64,000 bases of DNA from Rummeliibacillus sp963792445 (GTDB taxonomy: Bacteria; Bacillota; Bacilli; Bacillales_A; Planococcaceae): the NCBI GenBank assembly GCA_963792445.1, contig CAWBWO010000014.1, forward strand, positions 186,001 through 250,000, read 5' to 3'. Below the pieces are notes generated by a model. That model saw only the letters and a program-made list of their open reading frames with translations, was not told the origin of the DNA and did no database searches. The translations under genes and the position numbers were made by a program. Below are positions 44,244-53,196 of the stretch, piece after piece. Position 1 is the stretch's first letter. Each line of letters begins with the position of its first letter.

Positions 44244-45773
44244 ATGCCATTATTATTAATTGTTGGTGGAATTGTTGTTGTTCTGTTGTTAGCAATCATT
44301 GGAGTCTATGTCACAAAATATCGAACAGCAGGTCCAGATGAAGCATTAATCGTGACAGGAAGTTATTTAGGTTCAAAAAATGTACATACGGATGATTCAG
44401 GAAACCGTATTAAAATTATCCGTGGTGGAGGTACATTCGTATTACCTGTATTCCAACAAGCAGAACCTTTGAGTTTACTCTCTAGCAAATTAGAAGTGAC
44501 AACACCAGAAGTCTACACAGAACAAGGTGTACCGGTAATGGCAGATGGGATTGCTATTATTAAAATCGGGGGTTCTATTTCTGAAATTGCAACAGCAGCA
44601 GAGCAGTTTTTAGGAAAACCTAAAGAGGAACGGGAAAATGAAGCAAGAGAAGTATTAGAAGGTCATTTACGTTCAATTTTAGGTTCTATGACAGTAGAGG
44701 AAATATACAAAAATCGTGATAAGTTCTCACAAGAAGTACAACGTGTAGCCTCTCAAGATTTAGCGAAAATGGGTCTTACGATCGTTTCCTTTACGATTAA
44801 AGATGTACGTGATAAAAACGGCTACTTAGATTCACTTGGGAAACCACGAATTGCTCAAGTAAAACGCGATGCAGATATTGCAACAGCTGATGCAGAGAAG
44901 GAAACACGTATTAAACGTGCTGAAGCTGATAAAGAAGCCCAAAAAGCAGAACTAGAACGGGCTACTGAAATTGCAGAAGCAGAAAAGGAAAATCAATTAA
45001 AAGTAGCTGAGTTCCGCCGTGAACAAGATATTGCTAAAGCGCGAGCTGACCAAGCGTATGAATTAGAAACTGCCCGTGCAAAGCAGGAAGTAACGGAACA
45101 AGAAATGCAAATTAAAATTATTGAACGTCAAAAGCAAATTGAGCTAGAAGAAAAAGAAATTTTACGTCGTGAGAAACAATATGATTCAGAAGTTAAGAAA
45201 AAGGCTGACGCTGATCGATATGCAATCGAACAAAATGCAGCAGCAGAAAAAATGAAACAATTAGCACAAGCTGATGCGGAGAAATATCGTATCGAGGCAA
45301 GAGCAAAGGCTGAAGCTGAGAAAGTTCGCTTAGATGGTTTAGCAAAAGCTGATTCTGAGCGTGCACAAGGGGAATCAGAAGCGGAAATTATTCGTTTAAA
45401 AGGTCTTGCGGAAGCAGAAGCAAAACGGAAGATTGCGGAAGCATTTGAACAATTCGGGCAAGCAGCAGTGTTAGATATGATTATTCAAATGATTCCAGAA
45501 TATGCAAAACAGGTGGCAAGCCCACTATCGAATATCGATAAAATTACAGTCGTTGATACCGGTGGTGGCGAAGGCGGCGGTGCCAATAAAGTAACTGGCT
45601 ATGCTACAGACTTAATGGCAACTTTACAGGAAACGTTAAAAGCTTCTTCAGGAATAGATATGAAGGAAATGCTTGAAAATTACTCTGGCAAATATACAAT
45701 TCGTCCAAGTATTGAACGATTGGCAGATAATGTACAAAGCAAAGATGCCTCAACAGCTGCAACAACTGAATAA
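44244..45773 (+). CDS. floT: Flotillin FloT (YuaG)
   Basis: A 509-residue SPFH/flotillin protein, the length of B. subtilis YuaG. It has an N-terminal membrane hairpin (residues about 3-25), an SPFH domain (GPDEALIVTG through VASQDLAKMGLTIVSFTIKDV), a long Glu/Ala/Lys-rich coiled coil (about 210-390) and a conserved tail (MIIQMIPEYAKQVASPL). It scaffolds membrane microdomains and supports envelope stress resistance. It is cotranscribed with yuaF and followed by a terminator. Confidence 0.95.
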   Translation: MPLLLIVGGIVVVLLLAIIGVYVTKYRTAGPDEALIVTGSYLGSKNVHTDDSGNRIKIIRGGGTFVLPVFQQAEPLSLLSSKLEVTTPEVYTEQGVPVMADGIAIIKIGGSISEIATAAEQFLGKPKEERENEAREVLEGHLRSILGSMTVEEIYKNRDKFSQEVQRVASQDLAKMGLTIVSFTIKDVRDKNGYLDSLGKPRIAQVKRDADIATADAEKETRIKRAEADKEAQKAELERATEIAEAEKENQLKVAEFRREQDIAKARADQAYELETARAKQEVTEQEMQIKIIERQKQIELEEKEILRREKQYDSEVKKKADADRYAIEQNAAAEKMKQLAQADAEKYRIEARAKAEAEKVRLDGLAKADSERAQGESEAEIIRLKGLAEAEAKRKIAEAFEQFGQAAVLDMIIQMIPEYAKQVASPLSNIDKITVVDTGGGEGGGANKVTGYATDLMATLQETLKASSGIDMKEMLENYSGKYTIRPSIERLADNVQSKDASTAATTE

Positions 45774-45781
45774 TATATAAC

Positions 45782-45830
45782 AAGATTGCTTTATAAGCCT
45801 AACAATGGGCTTTTTAGCAATCTTTTTTTG
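45782..45830 (+). terminator. Terminator after floT
   Basis: AAGATTGCT pairs with AGCAATCTT and contains an inner AAGCC/GGGCTT stem. T7 follows. Confidence 0.85.
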
Positions 45831-45915
45831 ATGCTATAGGGTTGCTATAATTCTTAGACCTATCATCTATTAAATAAGTTATAATGAAGAAAAATGCTTA
45901 AAAGGAGATTTAAAA

Positions 45916-46467
45916 GTGAAGAAAAAATGGTTATCAATATTATTAGCTGGTTCAATGCTTCTAGCAGCATGTGGCAACAATGCAGATGAGTCTGCAAAAG
46001 ACAATCATGCAGAAAATAATCATGCCAAAACAACCACAACAACAGAAACAGAACACACAAATCACAAGAATCATCAACATACATTAGCCAATGGAGATAT
46101 CCAAGAAGAAACTGCGTCACCAGAAATTTTACCAAGCTTCTTAGATCATCAATCAGAAGATTTAAAATTAGTCTATCAAGCGGCAGGACAGGCTACTGAA
46201 ATTTTGAAATGGATACCTTGTTATTGTGGATGTGCAGAAAGTGCAAATCATAAAAGCAATCTGAACTGCTTTATAAAAGAAGTAAAAGACGATGGCTCTG
46301 TTGTCTGGGATGACCATGGCACACGTTGTATTGTCTGTGTTGAAATAGCGATTAAATCCATTAAACAAGCTCAAGAAGGCGCTTCACTGAAAGAAATTCG
46401 TAAACAAATTGATCAAGACTACAAAGAAGGATATTCAAAACCAACACCAACTCCTATGCCTTTATAG
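45916..46467 (+). CDS. PCYCGC-motif lipoprotein
   Basis: A 183-residue lipoprotein. The signal peptide ends at lipobox LLAAC (Cys about 19) and is followed by a His/Asn/Thr-rich linker (HAENNHAK, HTNHKNHQH) that could bind metal. The family motif IPCYCGC is at about residue 96, with later Cys pairs in NLNCF and TRCIVCVEIA. The Cys pattern suggests a metal or redox site outside the membrane. The start is GTG 45916 behind AAAGGAG. It is not part of the floT unit (terminator between). Confidence 0.85.
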   Translation: MKKKWLSILLAGSMLLAACGNNADESAKDNHAENNHAKTTTTTETEHTNHKNHQHTLANGDIQEETASPEILPSFLDHQSEDLKLVYQAAGQATEILKWIPCYCGCAESANHKSNLNCFIKEVKDDGSVVWDDHGTRCIVCVEIAIKSIKQAQEGASLKEIRKQIDQDYKEGYSKPTPTPMPL

Positions 46468-46628
46468 GAACGACACTTTAAGAGCACTTTGCAAAAGTTA
46501 GAAGTTTCACTTTTTTTTAATGTTTTTACTGGCTTTAAACTTAAATAGCAGACAATTTAAGAAGAAAACGTTATCATAAGATTTGAGTGGGAACATTACT
46601 CGTAGCAAAAGAAATGGAGATGAATAAC

Positions 46629-48011
46629 TTGGAATATCGTATTGAACATGATTCCATGGGAGAAGTAAAAGTACCTGCAGAACATAAATGGGGTGCTCAA
46701 ACAGAGCGTAGTAAACAAAACTTTAAAATTGGTTCAGAACATATGCCAATTGAATTTATACATGGTTATGCTTTACTTAAGAAATCAGTAGCAAAAGTAT
46801 GTGTTGAACTTGGTACATTATCACAAGTAAAAGCGGATGCTATTGCTCATGCAGCTGATGAAATCATGGCAGGTAAATGGGATAGCGAATTCCCACTAGT
46901 TATTTGGCAAACAGGTAGCGGTACTCAAACAAACATGAACGTAAATGAAGTAATCGCCCACTTAGGTAACGAATACCTAGAAGCTCAAGGTAGTGAAGAA
47001 CGCCTACATCCAAATGATGACGTTAACAAATCTCAAAGCTCAAACGACTCGTTCCCAACTGCAATTCATATCGCAACTTCCATTGCAGTAGAAAAGAACT
47101 TACTTCCAGCAATGCGTCAAATTAAAGCTACTTTAAAAGCAAAATCTGAAGAATTTATGCAACTAATTAAAATTGGTCGTACGCATTTACAAGATGCTAC
47201 TCCATTAACATTAGGACAAGAAATCAGTGGCTGGTTACACATGATTGAAAAATCAGAAGAAATGATTGAAGAAAGTTCAAAACATATGTTAGAACTTGCA
47301 ATCGGTGGTACTGCAGTAGGTACTGGTCTTAATACTCCTGATGGTTTCGATGAAAAAGTAGTAGCTGTACTAGCAAAAGAAACTGGTCTTAAATTTGTTC
47401 CATCACCAAACAAATTCCATGCACTAACTTCACATGACCAAATGGTAACAACTCATGGTGCAATGAAAGCTCTAGCTGCAGATATGATGAAAATCGCTAA
47501 CGATGTTCGCTGGTTAGCTTCAGGTCCACGTTCTGGTTTTGGTGAAATTTCAATCCCAGAAAACGAACCAGGTTCATCAATCATGCCAGGTAAAGTAAAC
47601 CCAACTCAATGTGAAGCTGTAACAATGGTTGCTGTACAAGTTATGGGTAACGATGTAACTCTTGGCTTTGCTGCATCTCAAGGTAACTTTGAACTAAATG
47701 TATTCAAACCAGTTATTCTTTATAACTTCATGCAATCTGTTGAATTATTATCTGATGTGATCCGCAGCTTTGATGAACACTGCTTAAAAGGTATTACAGC
47801 TAACGAAGATAAACTAGAACACTTCTTAAATAACTCATTAATGTTAGTAACTGCTCTTAACCCACACATCGGTTATGAAAATGCAGCTAAAATTGCAAAA
47901 CATGCACATAAAAACGGACTAACATTAAAAGAAGCAGCTCTTGAATCAGGTCTTCTAACAGAAGAACAATTCAACGAATGGGTTGTTCCAAGTAAAATGA
48001 TTAAATTCTAA
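46629..48011 (+). CDS. fumC: Class II fumarate hydratase
   Basis: A 460-residue enzyme of the citric acid cycle interconverting fumarate and malate. It aligns with B. subtilis CitG from the first residue (LEYRIEHDSMGEVKVPA), which supports the TTG start at 46629 with GGAGATG upstream; the open frame runs back to 46587. It has WQTGSGTQTNMNVNEV, GRTHLQDATPLTLGQE and the fumarase/aspartase signature GSSIMPGKVNP at about residue 315. It ends in a strong terminator. Confidence 0.95.
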   Translation: MEYRIEHDSMGEVKVPAEHKWGAQTERSKQNFKIGSEHMPIEFIHGYALLKKSVAKVCVELGTLSQVKADAIAHAADEIMAGKWDSEFPLVIWQTGSGTQTNMNVNEVIAHLGNEYLEAQGSEERLHPNDDVNKSQSSNDSFPTAIHIATSIAVEKNLLPAMRQIKATLKAKSEEFMQLIKIGRTHLQDATPLTLGQEISGWLHMIEKSEEMIEESSKHMLELAIGGTAVGTGLNTPDGFDEKVVAVLAKETGLKFVPSPNKFHALTSHDQMVTTHGAMKALAADMMKIANDVRWLASGPRSGFGEISIPENEPGSSIMPGKVNPTQCEAVTMVAVQVMGNDVTLGFAASQGNFELNVFKPVILYNFMQSVELLSDVIRSFDEHCLKGITANEDKLEHFLNNSLMLVTALNPHIGYENAAKIAKHAHKNGLTLKEAALESGLLTEEQFNEWVVPSKMIKF

Positions 48012-48047
48012 GCACATATAAAACAAATTTAAATAAAAATAGACATG

Positions 48048-48081
48048 AAAAAGCCTGAGTAATGGATACTCAGGCTTTTTA
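48048..48081 (+). terminator. Terminator after fumC
   Basis: AAAAGCCTGAGTA and TACTCAGGCTTTTT form a stem with a short loop. The remaining gap to 48320 is AT-rich; it has an inverted repeat CTATAAA/TTTATAG (48255-48277), the second arm running into ATAGGAATT, which resembles half of a CymR sulfur-regulator site. Confidence 0.85.
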
Positions 48082-48320
48082 TAGTTCAATTAAGAATTTA
48101 GCATTTGATTGATAGAATTTTTCTATCAATTATATAAAATCTTCTATTAATTAAAATATTGTGTTAATAGGAGAGTCATGTTAGTCTTAAATATATAAAT
48201 TCTTATAGAATAACTTGGTTTATTCTTTGCTAAGAACTATGACAGTGATCTTTCTATAAAAATAAATAATTTATAGGAATTTCCGTCTTTAATACAGGCC
48301 AATAGAAAGGGATGCACTTA

Positions 48321-49658
48321 ATGGCAAATAAAAGACAGATGAAATTCGGCGTAATGTTATATGGGCCTGGTACTCATATGAATGCTTGGAAACACCCAGA
48401 TGTTCCGAAAGATGCTAGTGTGAACTTGCCGTTTTTTCAATCCATTACTCGACAAGCAGAGAAAGCTGGATTTTCCTTTGCATTCGTAGCTGACGGATTA
48501 TTTATCGATGAAAAGTCAATTCCACATTTTTTAAATCGCTTTGAGCCAATTACTATTTTGACTGCCTTATCAATGGTTACATCTAAAATTGGCCTTGTGG
48601 GCACAGTATCTACCACTTATAGTGAGCCGTATAATATTGCTCGTCAGTTTGCTTCTTTAGATAAAATCAGTGGCGGACGTGCTGGGTGGAATGTTGTGAC
48701 CTCTCCTTTAGAAGGTTCTGCAAAGAATTTTAACAAAGGAAATCATCCAGACCATGAATCAAGATATGATATGGCTGATGAGTATTTACAAGTTGTAAAA
48801 GGATTATGGGACTCCTGGGAAGACGATGCGTTTGTTCGTAATCGTGAAACAGGACAATTTTATGATCGTAATAAAGTGCATCGTTTAAATCACAAAGGTC
48901 AGTTCTTTACAGTTGATGGTCCGTTAAATATCAACCGCTCTGAACAGGGGCAACCTGTTATTTTCCAAGCGGGATCTTCCAATACGGGGAAAAACTTTGC
49001 TGCGAAAGAAGCAGATGCAATATTTGCAGTTAGTGGTTCTCTAGAGAAAGCGAAAGAGTTTTATGAAGATGTTAAGCAACGTGTAGAAGCAAATGGTCGT
49101 AAAAGAGATGAAGTGCTTATCTTCCAAGGTGTTGAACTCATTATAGGTTCAACAATAGACGAAGCAGAGGAAAGATATGAAAAGATTAAAAACCTTGTGA
49201 CGATTGAAGAAGCACTAAATTATTTAAGTCGCTATTTTGACCACTTTGATTTTAGTCAATTCCCACTAGATGAACCATTTCCGGACATCGGCGATGTAGG
49301 AAAGAACAGCTTCCGTGATACAACTGATCGAATAAAACAAATGGCACGTGAAGAAAACCTAACATTAAGAGAGGTTGCTCTAAAAGTAACAACACCAAAG
49401 TCTAGTTTCTTTGGAACTTACCAACAAGTAGCTGATCAATTAATAGAATGGTTGGAACAAGGGGGAGCAGATGGCTATATGCTTGCAGTCCCTGTACTAG
49501 GTAGCATATATACAGACTTCATCGAACATGTTATACCTCTTTTAGAGGAAAAGGGATATTACAATCGAGAATATGGCAGTGATACATTAAGAGGTAACTT
49601 AGGATTACCGTTTAAAGAAAATCGTTACACCCAAAATACAGAAAAACAATTTAAATAA
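48321..49658 (+). CDS. cmoJ: CmoJ-like flavin-dependent monooxygenase (NtaA/SnaA/DszA family)
   Basis: A 445-residue bacterial-luciferase-fold monooxygenase using reduced FMN. Family blocks are FGVMLYGPGTHMNAWKHPD, FAFVADGLF, SGGRAGWNVVTSPLEGSAKNF, HRYDMADEYLQVVKGLWDSW-type spacing and GQPVIFQAGSS. Together with the redoxin and cystine-type ABC genes it mirrors the B. subtilis cmo/tcy operon for S-(2-succino)cysteine-type thioether breakdown. The ATG at 48321 follows AAGGGATG. The exact substrate is inferred from context only. Confidence 0.83.
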   Translation: MANKRQMKFGVMLYGPGTHMNAWKHPDVPKDASVNLPFFQSITRQAEKAGFSFAFVADGLFIDEKSIPHFLNRFEPITILTALSMVTSKIGLVGTVSTTYSEPYNIARQFASLDKISGGRAGWNVVTSPLEGSAKNFNKGNHPDHESRYDMADEYLQVVKGLWDSWEDDAFVRNRETGQFYDRNKVHRLNHKGQFFTVDGPLNINRSEQGQPVIFQAGSSNTGKNFAAKEADAIFAVSGSLEKAKEFYEDVKQRVEANGRKRDEVLIFQGVELIIGSTIDEAEERYEKIKNLVTIEEALNYLSRYFDHFDFSQFPLDEPFPDIGDVGKNSFRDTTDRIKQMAREENLTLREVALKVTTPKSSFFGTYQQVADQLIEWLEQGGADGYMLAVPVLGSIYTDFIEHVIPLLEEKGYYNREYGSDTLRGNLGLPFKENRYTQNTEKQFK

Positions 49659-49678
49659 TTTTAAAGGAGAAAAGTAAA

Positions 49679-49942
49679 ATGGAAAACGAATTATCAGTTG
49701 TTGTTTGGTCAAAACAAGGTTGTTCATATTGTGCAGAAGTAAAAGATTATTTAGAAGAAAAAGGTATTAAATATCGTACTGTAGATGTCACAGATCACGA
49801 TGAAAGAAGAGAAATATTAGATACAAAATATGGTGTACGTCATGTGCCTGTTGTTGAAATTGGCCACGGAAATGTTTATGAAGGCGTAACTGAAGTGGGA
49901 ATTGAGTATCTTGAAAAAGCACTTGAACGGGCAAATGCCTAA
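49679..49942 (+). CDS. cmoI: Glutaredoxin-like protein (CmoI type)
   Basis: An 87-residue thioredoxin-fold protein with the redox motif C15-SYC (KQGCSYCAEVKDYLEEKG), a cis-Pro region HVPVVEIG and GVTEVG near the end. It lies 20 bp after the monooxygenase gene and before an ABC transporter, the order seen with CmoI in B. subtilis sulfur loci. It probably handles a disulfide or thiol step in the pathway; the detailed role is unknown. Confidence 0.82.
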   Translation: MENELSVVVWSKQGCSYCAEVKDYLEEKGIKYRTVDVTDHDERREILDTKYGVRHVPVVEIGHGNVYEGVTEVGIEYLEKALERANA

Positions 49943-49975
49943 TTAGTAATTAATAAGAAGATGAGAGGTTTATTC

Positions 49976-50788
49976 ATGAAAAAATATAAAGTCGTTCTAT
50001 CATTATTGTTAGTTATGATTCTAGCTTTAACTGGCTGCGGAAACAAAGGTGAGACAAAGTCAGCATCAAGCTCAGACTCAGGAAAAGATAAAGTACTTAC
50101 AATTGGAACAATGTCTTTACCATTTGTACCGATGGTTTACAAAGAAAAAGGGGAACTTGTCGGATTTGATATTGATATAGCAAAAGCCGTTGCCGAAGAA
50201 GCTGGCTATAAATATCAATTTAAAGAATTCGGTTGGGAACCATTATTTGCTGCAACTCAAGGTAAACAAGTAGATTTCGCAATCGGAAGTATCGGAATTA
50301 CAGATGACCGTAAACAAACTTTTGATCTTTCTGTTCCTTATTTTGAATCAACACATGTAATTATTACAAAAGAGGGCTCAGATATTAAGAATGCTCTAGA
50401 TTTAAAAGGTAAAAAAGTTGGAGTTGCAAACGGTTCTACTGCTCAAGCTTCTATAGAAAGTATCGTCGACAAAAAAGATGTTACTTTATATGAAGATACA
50501 CCGTTTTTACAATTAATGAATAATGACATCGAGGCAATGGTAACAGATAACATTCCTGCTAGTGAATACCAAAAGAACAATCCTAATGCCAAAATTCAAA
50601 TCATTGAGGATAAAGAACATTTTGACTCTGAATTTTATGCGTTATTATTCCCTAAAGGTAGCGAATTAAAACCAGAGCTAGATAAAGCAATAACCACTAT
50701 TTTAAAAAATGGTAAGTATAATGAAATTTACAAAAAATGGTTTGGCAAAGAGCCAAATGTTGATGCTGTATTAAAAGCTGCCGAATAA
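49976..50788 (+). CDS. Cystine-type ABC substrate-binding lipoprotein
   Basis: A 270-residue lipoprotein. The signal peptide has lipobox LTGC (Cys about 21), then an SBP family 3 domain (LTIGTMSLPFVPMVYKEKGELVGFDIDIAKAV, KQVDFAIGSIGITDDRKQTFD, KYNEIYKKWFG). The ATG at 49976 fits GAGAGG better than the upstream frame start at 49961. Its neighbours make it likely to bind a sulfur amino acid or a modified cysteine (TcyJ/TcyK type). A large hairpin separates it from the permease gene. Confidence 0.88.
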   Translation: MKKYKVVLSLLLVMILALTGCGNKGETKSASSSDSGKDKVLTIGTMSLPFVPMVYKEKGELVGFDIDIAKAVAEEAGYKYQFKEFGWEPLFAATQGKQVDFAIGSIGITDDRKQTFDLSVPYFESTHVIITKEGSDIKNALDLKGKKVGVANGSTAQASIESIVDKKDVTLYEDTPFLQLMNNDIEAMVTDNIPASEYQKNNPNAKIQIIEDKEHFDSEFYALLFPKGSELKPELDKAITTILKNGKYNEIYKKWFGKEPNVDAVLKAAE

Positions 50789-50877
50789 TATTCGCTTAAA
50801 CGTATTCAATATCAAAACATTAGTTGAATTTTCATTTTAGTTAAATTTAAAAATCAAATATACAATTTAGTGAATAA

Positions 50878-50950
50878 ACAGTGCAAAATGTTAACTAAAG
50901 CTGCTTCAATTTTTATAGTTGGCTGCTTTATATGAAACATTTTGCACTGT
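50878..50950 (+). promoter_or_regulatory. Intercistronic hairpin between binding-protein and permease genes
   Basis: Perfect 15-bp arms ACAGTGCAAAATGTT (50878-50892) and AACATTTTGCACTGT (50936-50950) enclose a partly paired 43-nt interior (AAAGC/GCTTT). No T-run follows, so it is not a simple terminator. It is well placed to stabilise the binding-protein mRNA or to slow readthrough, giving more binding protein than permease. Confidence 0.65.
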
Positions 50951-51032
50951 TCTACCTCTAAATTATCGGAAAAGGATAGAATAATAAGATCTTTTCCTAC
51001 CTTCGAAAATAAAAAGAATAGAGGAAACAACG

Positions 51033-51689
51033 ATGGATTTTCGCTTTGACATAATAATAGAATACATGCCTCTTTTTTTAGAAGGTACATTATGGACAAT
51101 CCTACTATCAATTTCTGGTATTCTCATTGGAAGCATTTTAGGTTTATTTGTTGGAATGGGTAAAATGGTAAAGAATCCAGTTATACGGTGGATTTTTGTC
51201 ATATATATTAACTGCATCAGAGGAACACCATTACTCGTACAGGTTTTTATCATTCATTTTGCAGTCATGCCGCTATTTATGAATCCAGTTAATCCAACAG
51301 TATCAGGGATTGTTTCGTTATCTTTAAATGCTTCAGCTTATATAGCAGAAATTTTCCGCGCGGGTATTCAATCAATTGACAAAGGGCAAATGGAGGCTGC
51401 GCGTTCTTTGGGGATGACTCAAAGCCAAGCGATGCGTAAGGTTGTTTTGCCGCAAGCCGTTAAACGAATGATTCCACCACTAGGAAATGAATTTATTGTA
51501 TTATTAAAAGATTCTTCAGTTGTAGCTCTAATCGGTGTGCAGGACATTCTTTATTGGGGTCGTGCAGCAACGGGACAGTATTTTAGAGTATGGGAGCCAT
51601 ATATCACAGTAGCCCTTATCTATTTAGTATTAACACTTACCCTTACTTATTTATTACGCTTTGTAGAAAGAAGGTTCGCAACTAAATGA
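51033..51689 (+). CDS. Cystine-type ABC permease
   Basis: A 218-residue HisM/GlnP-type inner-membrane permease with about five helices. It has NCIRGTPLLVQVFIIHFAVMP in the first half, the ATPase-coupling EAA loop EAARSLGMTQSQAMRKVVLPQA, and PPLGNEFIVLLKDSSVVALIG after it. It is intact, unlike the homologous permease at 32270. The ATG follows AGAGGAAAC, and its end overlaps the ATPase start by 4 bp. Confidence 0.9.
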   Translation: MDFRFDIIIEYMPLFLEGTLWTILLSISGILIGSILGLFVGMGKMVKNPVIRWIFVIYINCIRGTPLLVQVFIIHFAVMPLFMNPVNPTVSGIVSLSLNASAYIAEIFRAGIQSIDKGQMEAARSLGMTQSQAMRKVVLPQAVKRMIPPLGNEFIVLLKDSSVVALIGVQDILYWGRAATGQYFRVWEPYITVALIYLVLTLTLTYLLRFVERRFATK

Positions 51690-52408
51690 TTTCAGTAAAA
51701 GGATTAAAAAAGTCTTTTGGAAAGCTGGAAGTTCTAAAAGATATTAATATTGATATAAAACCCCAAGAAGTCGTTGTTGTGATCGGTCCTTCTGGTTCTG
51801 GCAAATCTACATTATTACGTTGTATGAATCTATTAGAAACTGTTACTGACGGTCATATTTATATTAATGGCGTTGATCTTACGGACAAGAAAACAAATAT
51901 TAATGAAGTGAGAAAAGAAGTAGGGATGGTATTTCAACATTTTAATCTTTTTCCACATAAAACGGTTTTGGAAAATCTTATTATGTCACCTATGCTTGTG
52001 AAAAAGTGGGATAAAAAACATGCGACCGCAAAAGCAACGGAACTTTTGGAAAAAGTAGGATTGTCTGATAAAGCGAATGTCTACCCAGATTCATTGTCAG
52101 GCGGGCAAAAGCAACGAGTTGCCATTTCGAGAGCATTGGCAATGGAGCCTAAAATTATGCTGTTTGATGAGCCAACTTCAGCTCTTGATCCAGAGATGGT
52201 GAAAGAGGTGCTAGAGGTAATGAAGCAATTGGCAAAAGAAGGAATGACAATGGTTATTGTTACGCACGAAATGGGCTTTGCTCGTGAAGTGGGAGATCGA
52301 GTTATATTTATGGATAACGGATATATCATTGAAGAAAATACTCCCGTAGAATTATTCGAGCATCCATCACATGAAAGAACAAAAAGCTTTTTAAGTAAAA
52401 TACTATAA
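51686..52408 (+). CDS. Cystine-type ABC ATPase
   Basis: A 240-residue ABC ATPase: Walker A GPSGSGKST, Q-loop FQHFNLFPHKT, signature LSGGQKQR, Walker B IMLFDEPTSALDPE and switch His VTHEMGFA. It starts in an ATGA overlap with the permease stop, so the two are translationally coupled. With the binding protein it forms a complete polar amino-acid importer, by context for sulfur amino acids. Confidence 0.93.
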   Translation: MISVKGLKKSFGKLEVLKDINIDIKPQEVVVVIGPSGSGKSTLLRCMNLLETVTDGHIYINGVDLTDKKTNINEVRKEVGMVFQHFNLFPHKTVLENLIMSPMLVKKWDKKHATAKATELLEKVGLSDKANVYPDSLSGGQKQRVAISRALAMEPKIMLFDEPTSALDPEMVKEVLEVMKQLAKEGMTMVIVTHEMGFAREVGDRVIFMDNGYIIEENTPVELFEHPSHERTKSFLSKIL

Positions 52409-52464
52409 TTTCAATTTTTTTAAAATGGAATAACAAAAATTAGCTTTATAACTTAATATAATGA

Positions 52465-52502
52465 GGTCCCCTTGTTTTCCAAAATTCAATAAGGGGCTCT
52501 TT
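52465..52502 (+). terminator. Terminator after the sulfur ABC operon
   Basis: GTCCCCTT and AAGGGGCT form the stem with a loop of about 18 nt, followed by CTTTGTGT. It is moderate in strength. Confidence 0.6.
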
Positions 52503-52540
52503 GTGTCTAACAGAATAGTTGAAAATGGGGAGGAATTTCT

Positions 52541-53050
52541 ATGTCTAATGATATTGTAGTAGAGGAACTAGTAGAAATAGAAAAGGATGACGTTCGAAAA
52601 GTATTAGTCGAAAGTTATCAACAATATGAAGATGCTTTTGAGGATCCTGACTTTTGGGATAAATATTTAGGAGAGATTAAATCTTCTCTTGAATATCCAT
52701 ATGTAGATAAAATTTTAGTAGCAAAATTAGATGGTGATATTTTAGGTACCGTACAACTTTTCGAAACAGCAGAAAAGGCTTATGTAGGCAAGTCAGTTAA
52801 AATTAATGCGCCATTTATTCGTCTTTTGGCTGTTCATCCCAAATCGAGAGGACATGGGGTAGGAAAGAAATTAATTAATGCCTGTGTTAATTATGCGAAG
52901 GATAAAGAAGCAAAGAGTATCTATTTGTTTACAGGTCCTGCAATGACAGCAGCAATTCGATTATACGAAAAGTTTGGCTTTGTAAGAGATTTTGAGGAAG
53001 AAGAAAATAACCGTGATATGGATGTTATATGCTATCGATATGATTTATAG
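52541..53050 (+). CDS. GNAT-family acetyltransferase
   Basis: A 169-residue GNAT protein with the acetyl-CoA loop HPKSRGHGVGKKLI at about residues 105-118 and a C-terminal RLYEKFGFVRDF. Its place beside cmo-like genes recalls SnaA, the N-acetyltransferase that starts succinocysteine breakdown in B. subtilis, but there is a terminator between, and sequence alone does not prove that role. The ATG follows GGGGAGGAA. Confidence 0.78.
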   Translation: MSNDIVVEELVEIEKDDVRKVLVESYQQYEDAFEDPDFWDKYLGEIKSSLEYPYVDKILVAKLDGDILGTVQLFETAEKAYVGKSVKINAPFIRLLAVHPKSRGHGVGKKLINACVNYAKDKEAKSIYLFTGPAMTAAIRLYEKFGFVRDFEEEENNRDMDVICYRYDL

Positions 53051-53163
53051 TGAGATGGAATGAGGCAATCTTACAGAAGGATACAATGTAGTTTACATTA
53101 AAATCCAAAACCTTCAATGTGATAGTTTGGATCTACTAATTGATGCAAAAAAGTAGCCTTCTA

Positions 53164-53196
53164 GAGCCTGAGTATGTAAATACTCAGGCTTTTTCT
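53164..53196. terminator. Bidirectional terminator
   Basis: AGCCTGAGTA and TACTCAGGCT form a stem with a 6-nt loop and a TTTTTCTT tail. The stem sequence is nearly that of the fumC terminator at 48048. Confidence 0.85.

Noticed and set aside
50878..50950. Hairpin considered as an operon terminator
   Set aside because: No T-run follows on either strand, and the same operon continues behind it.
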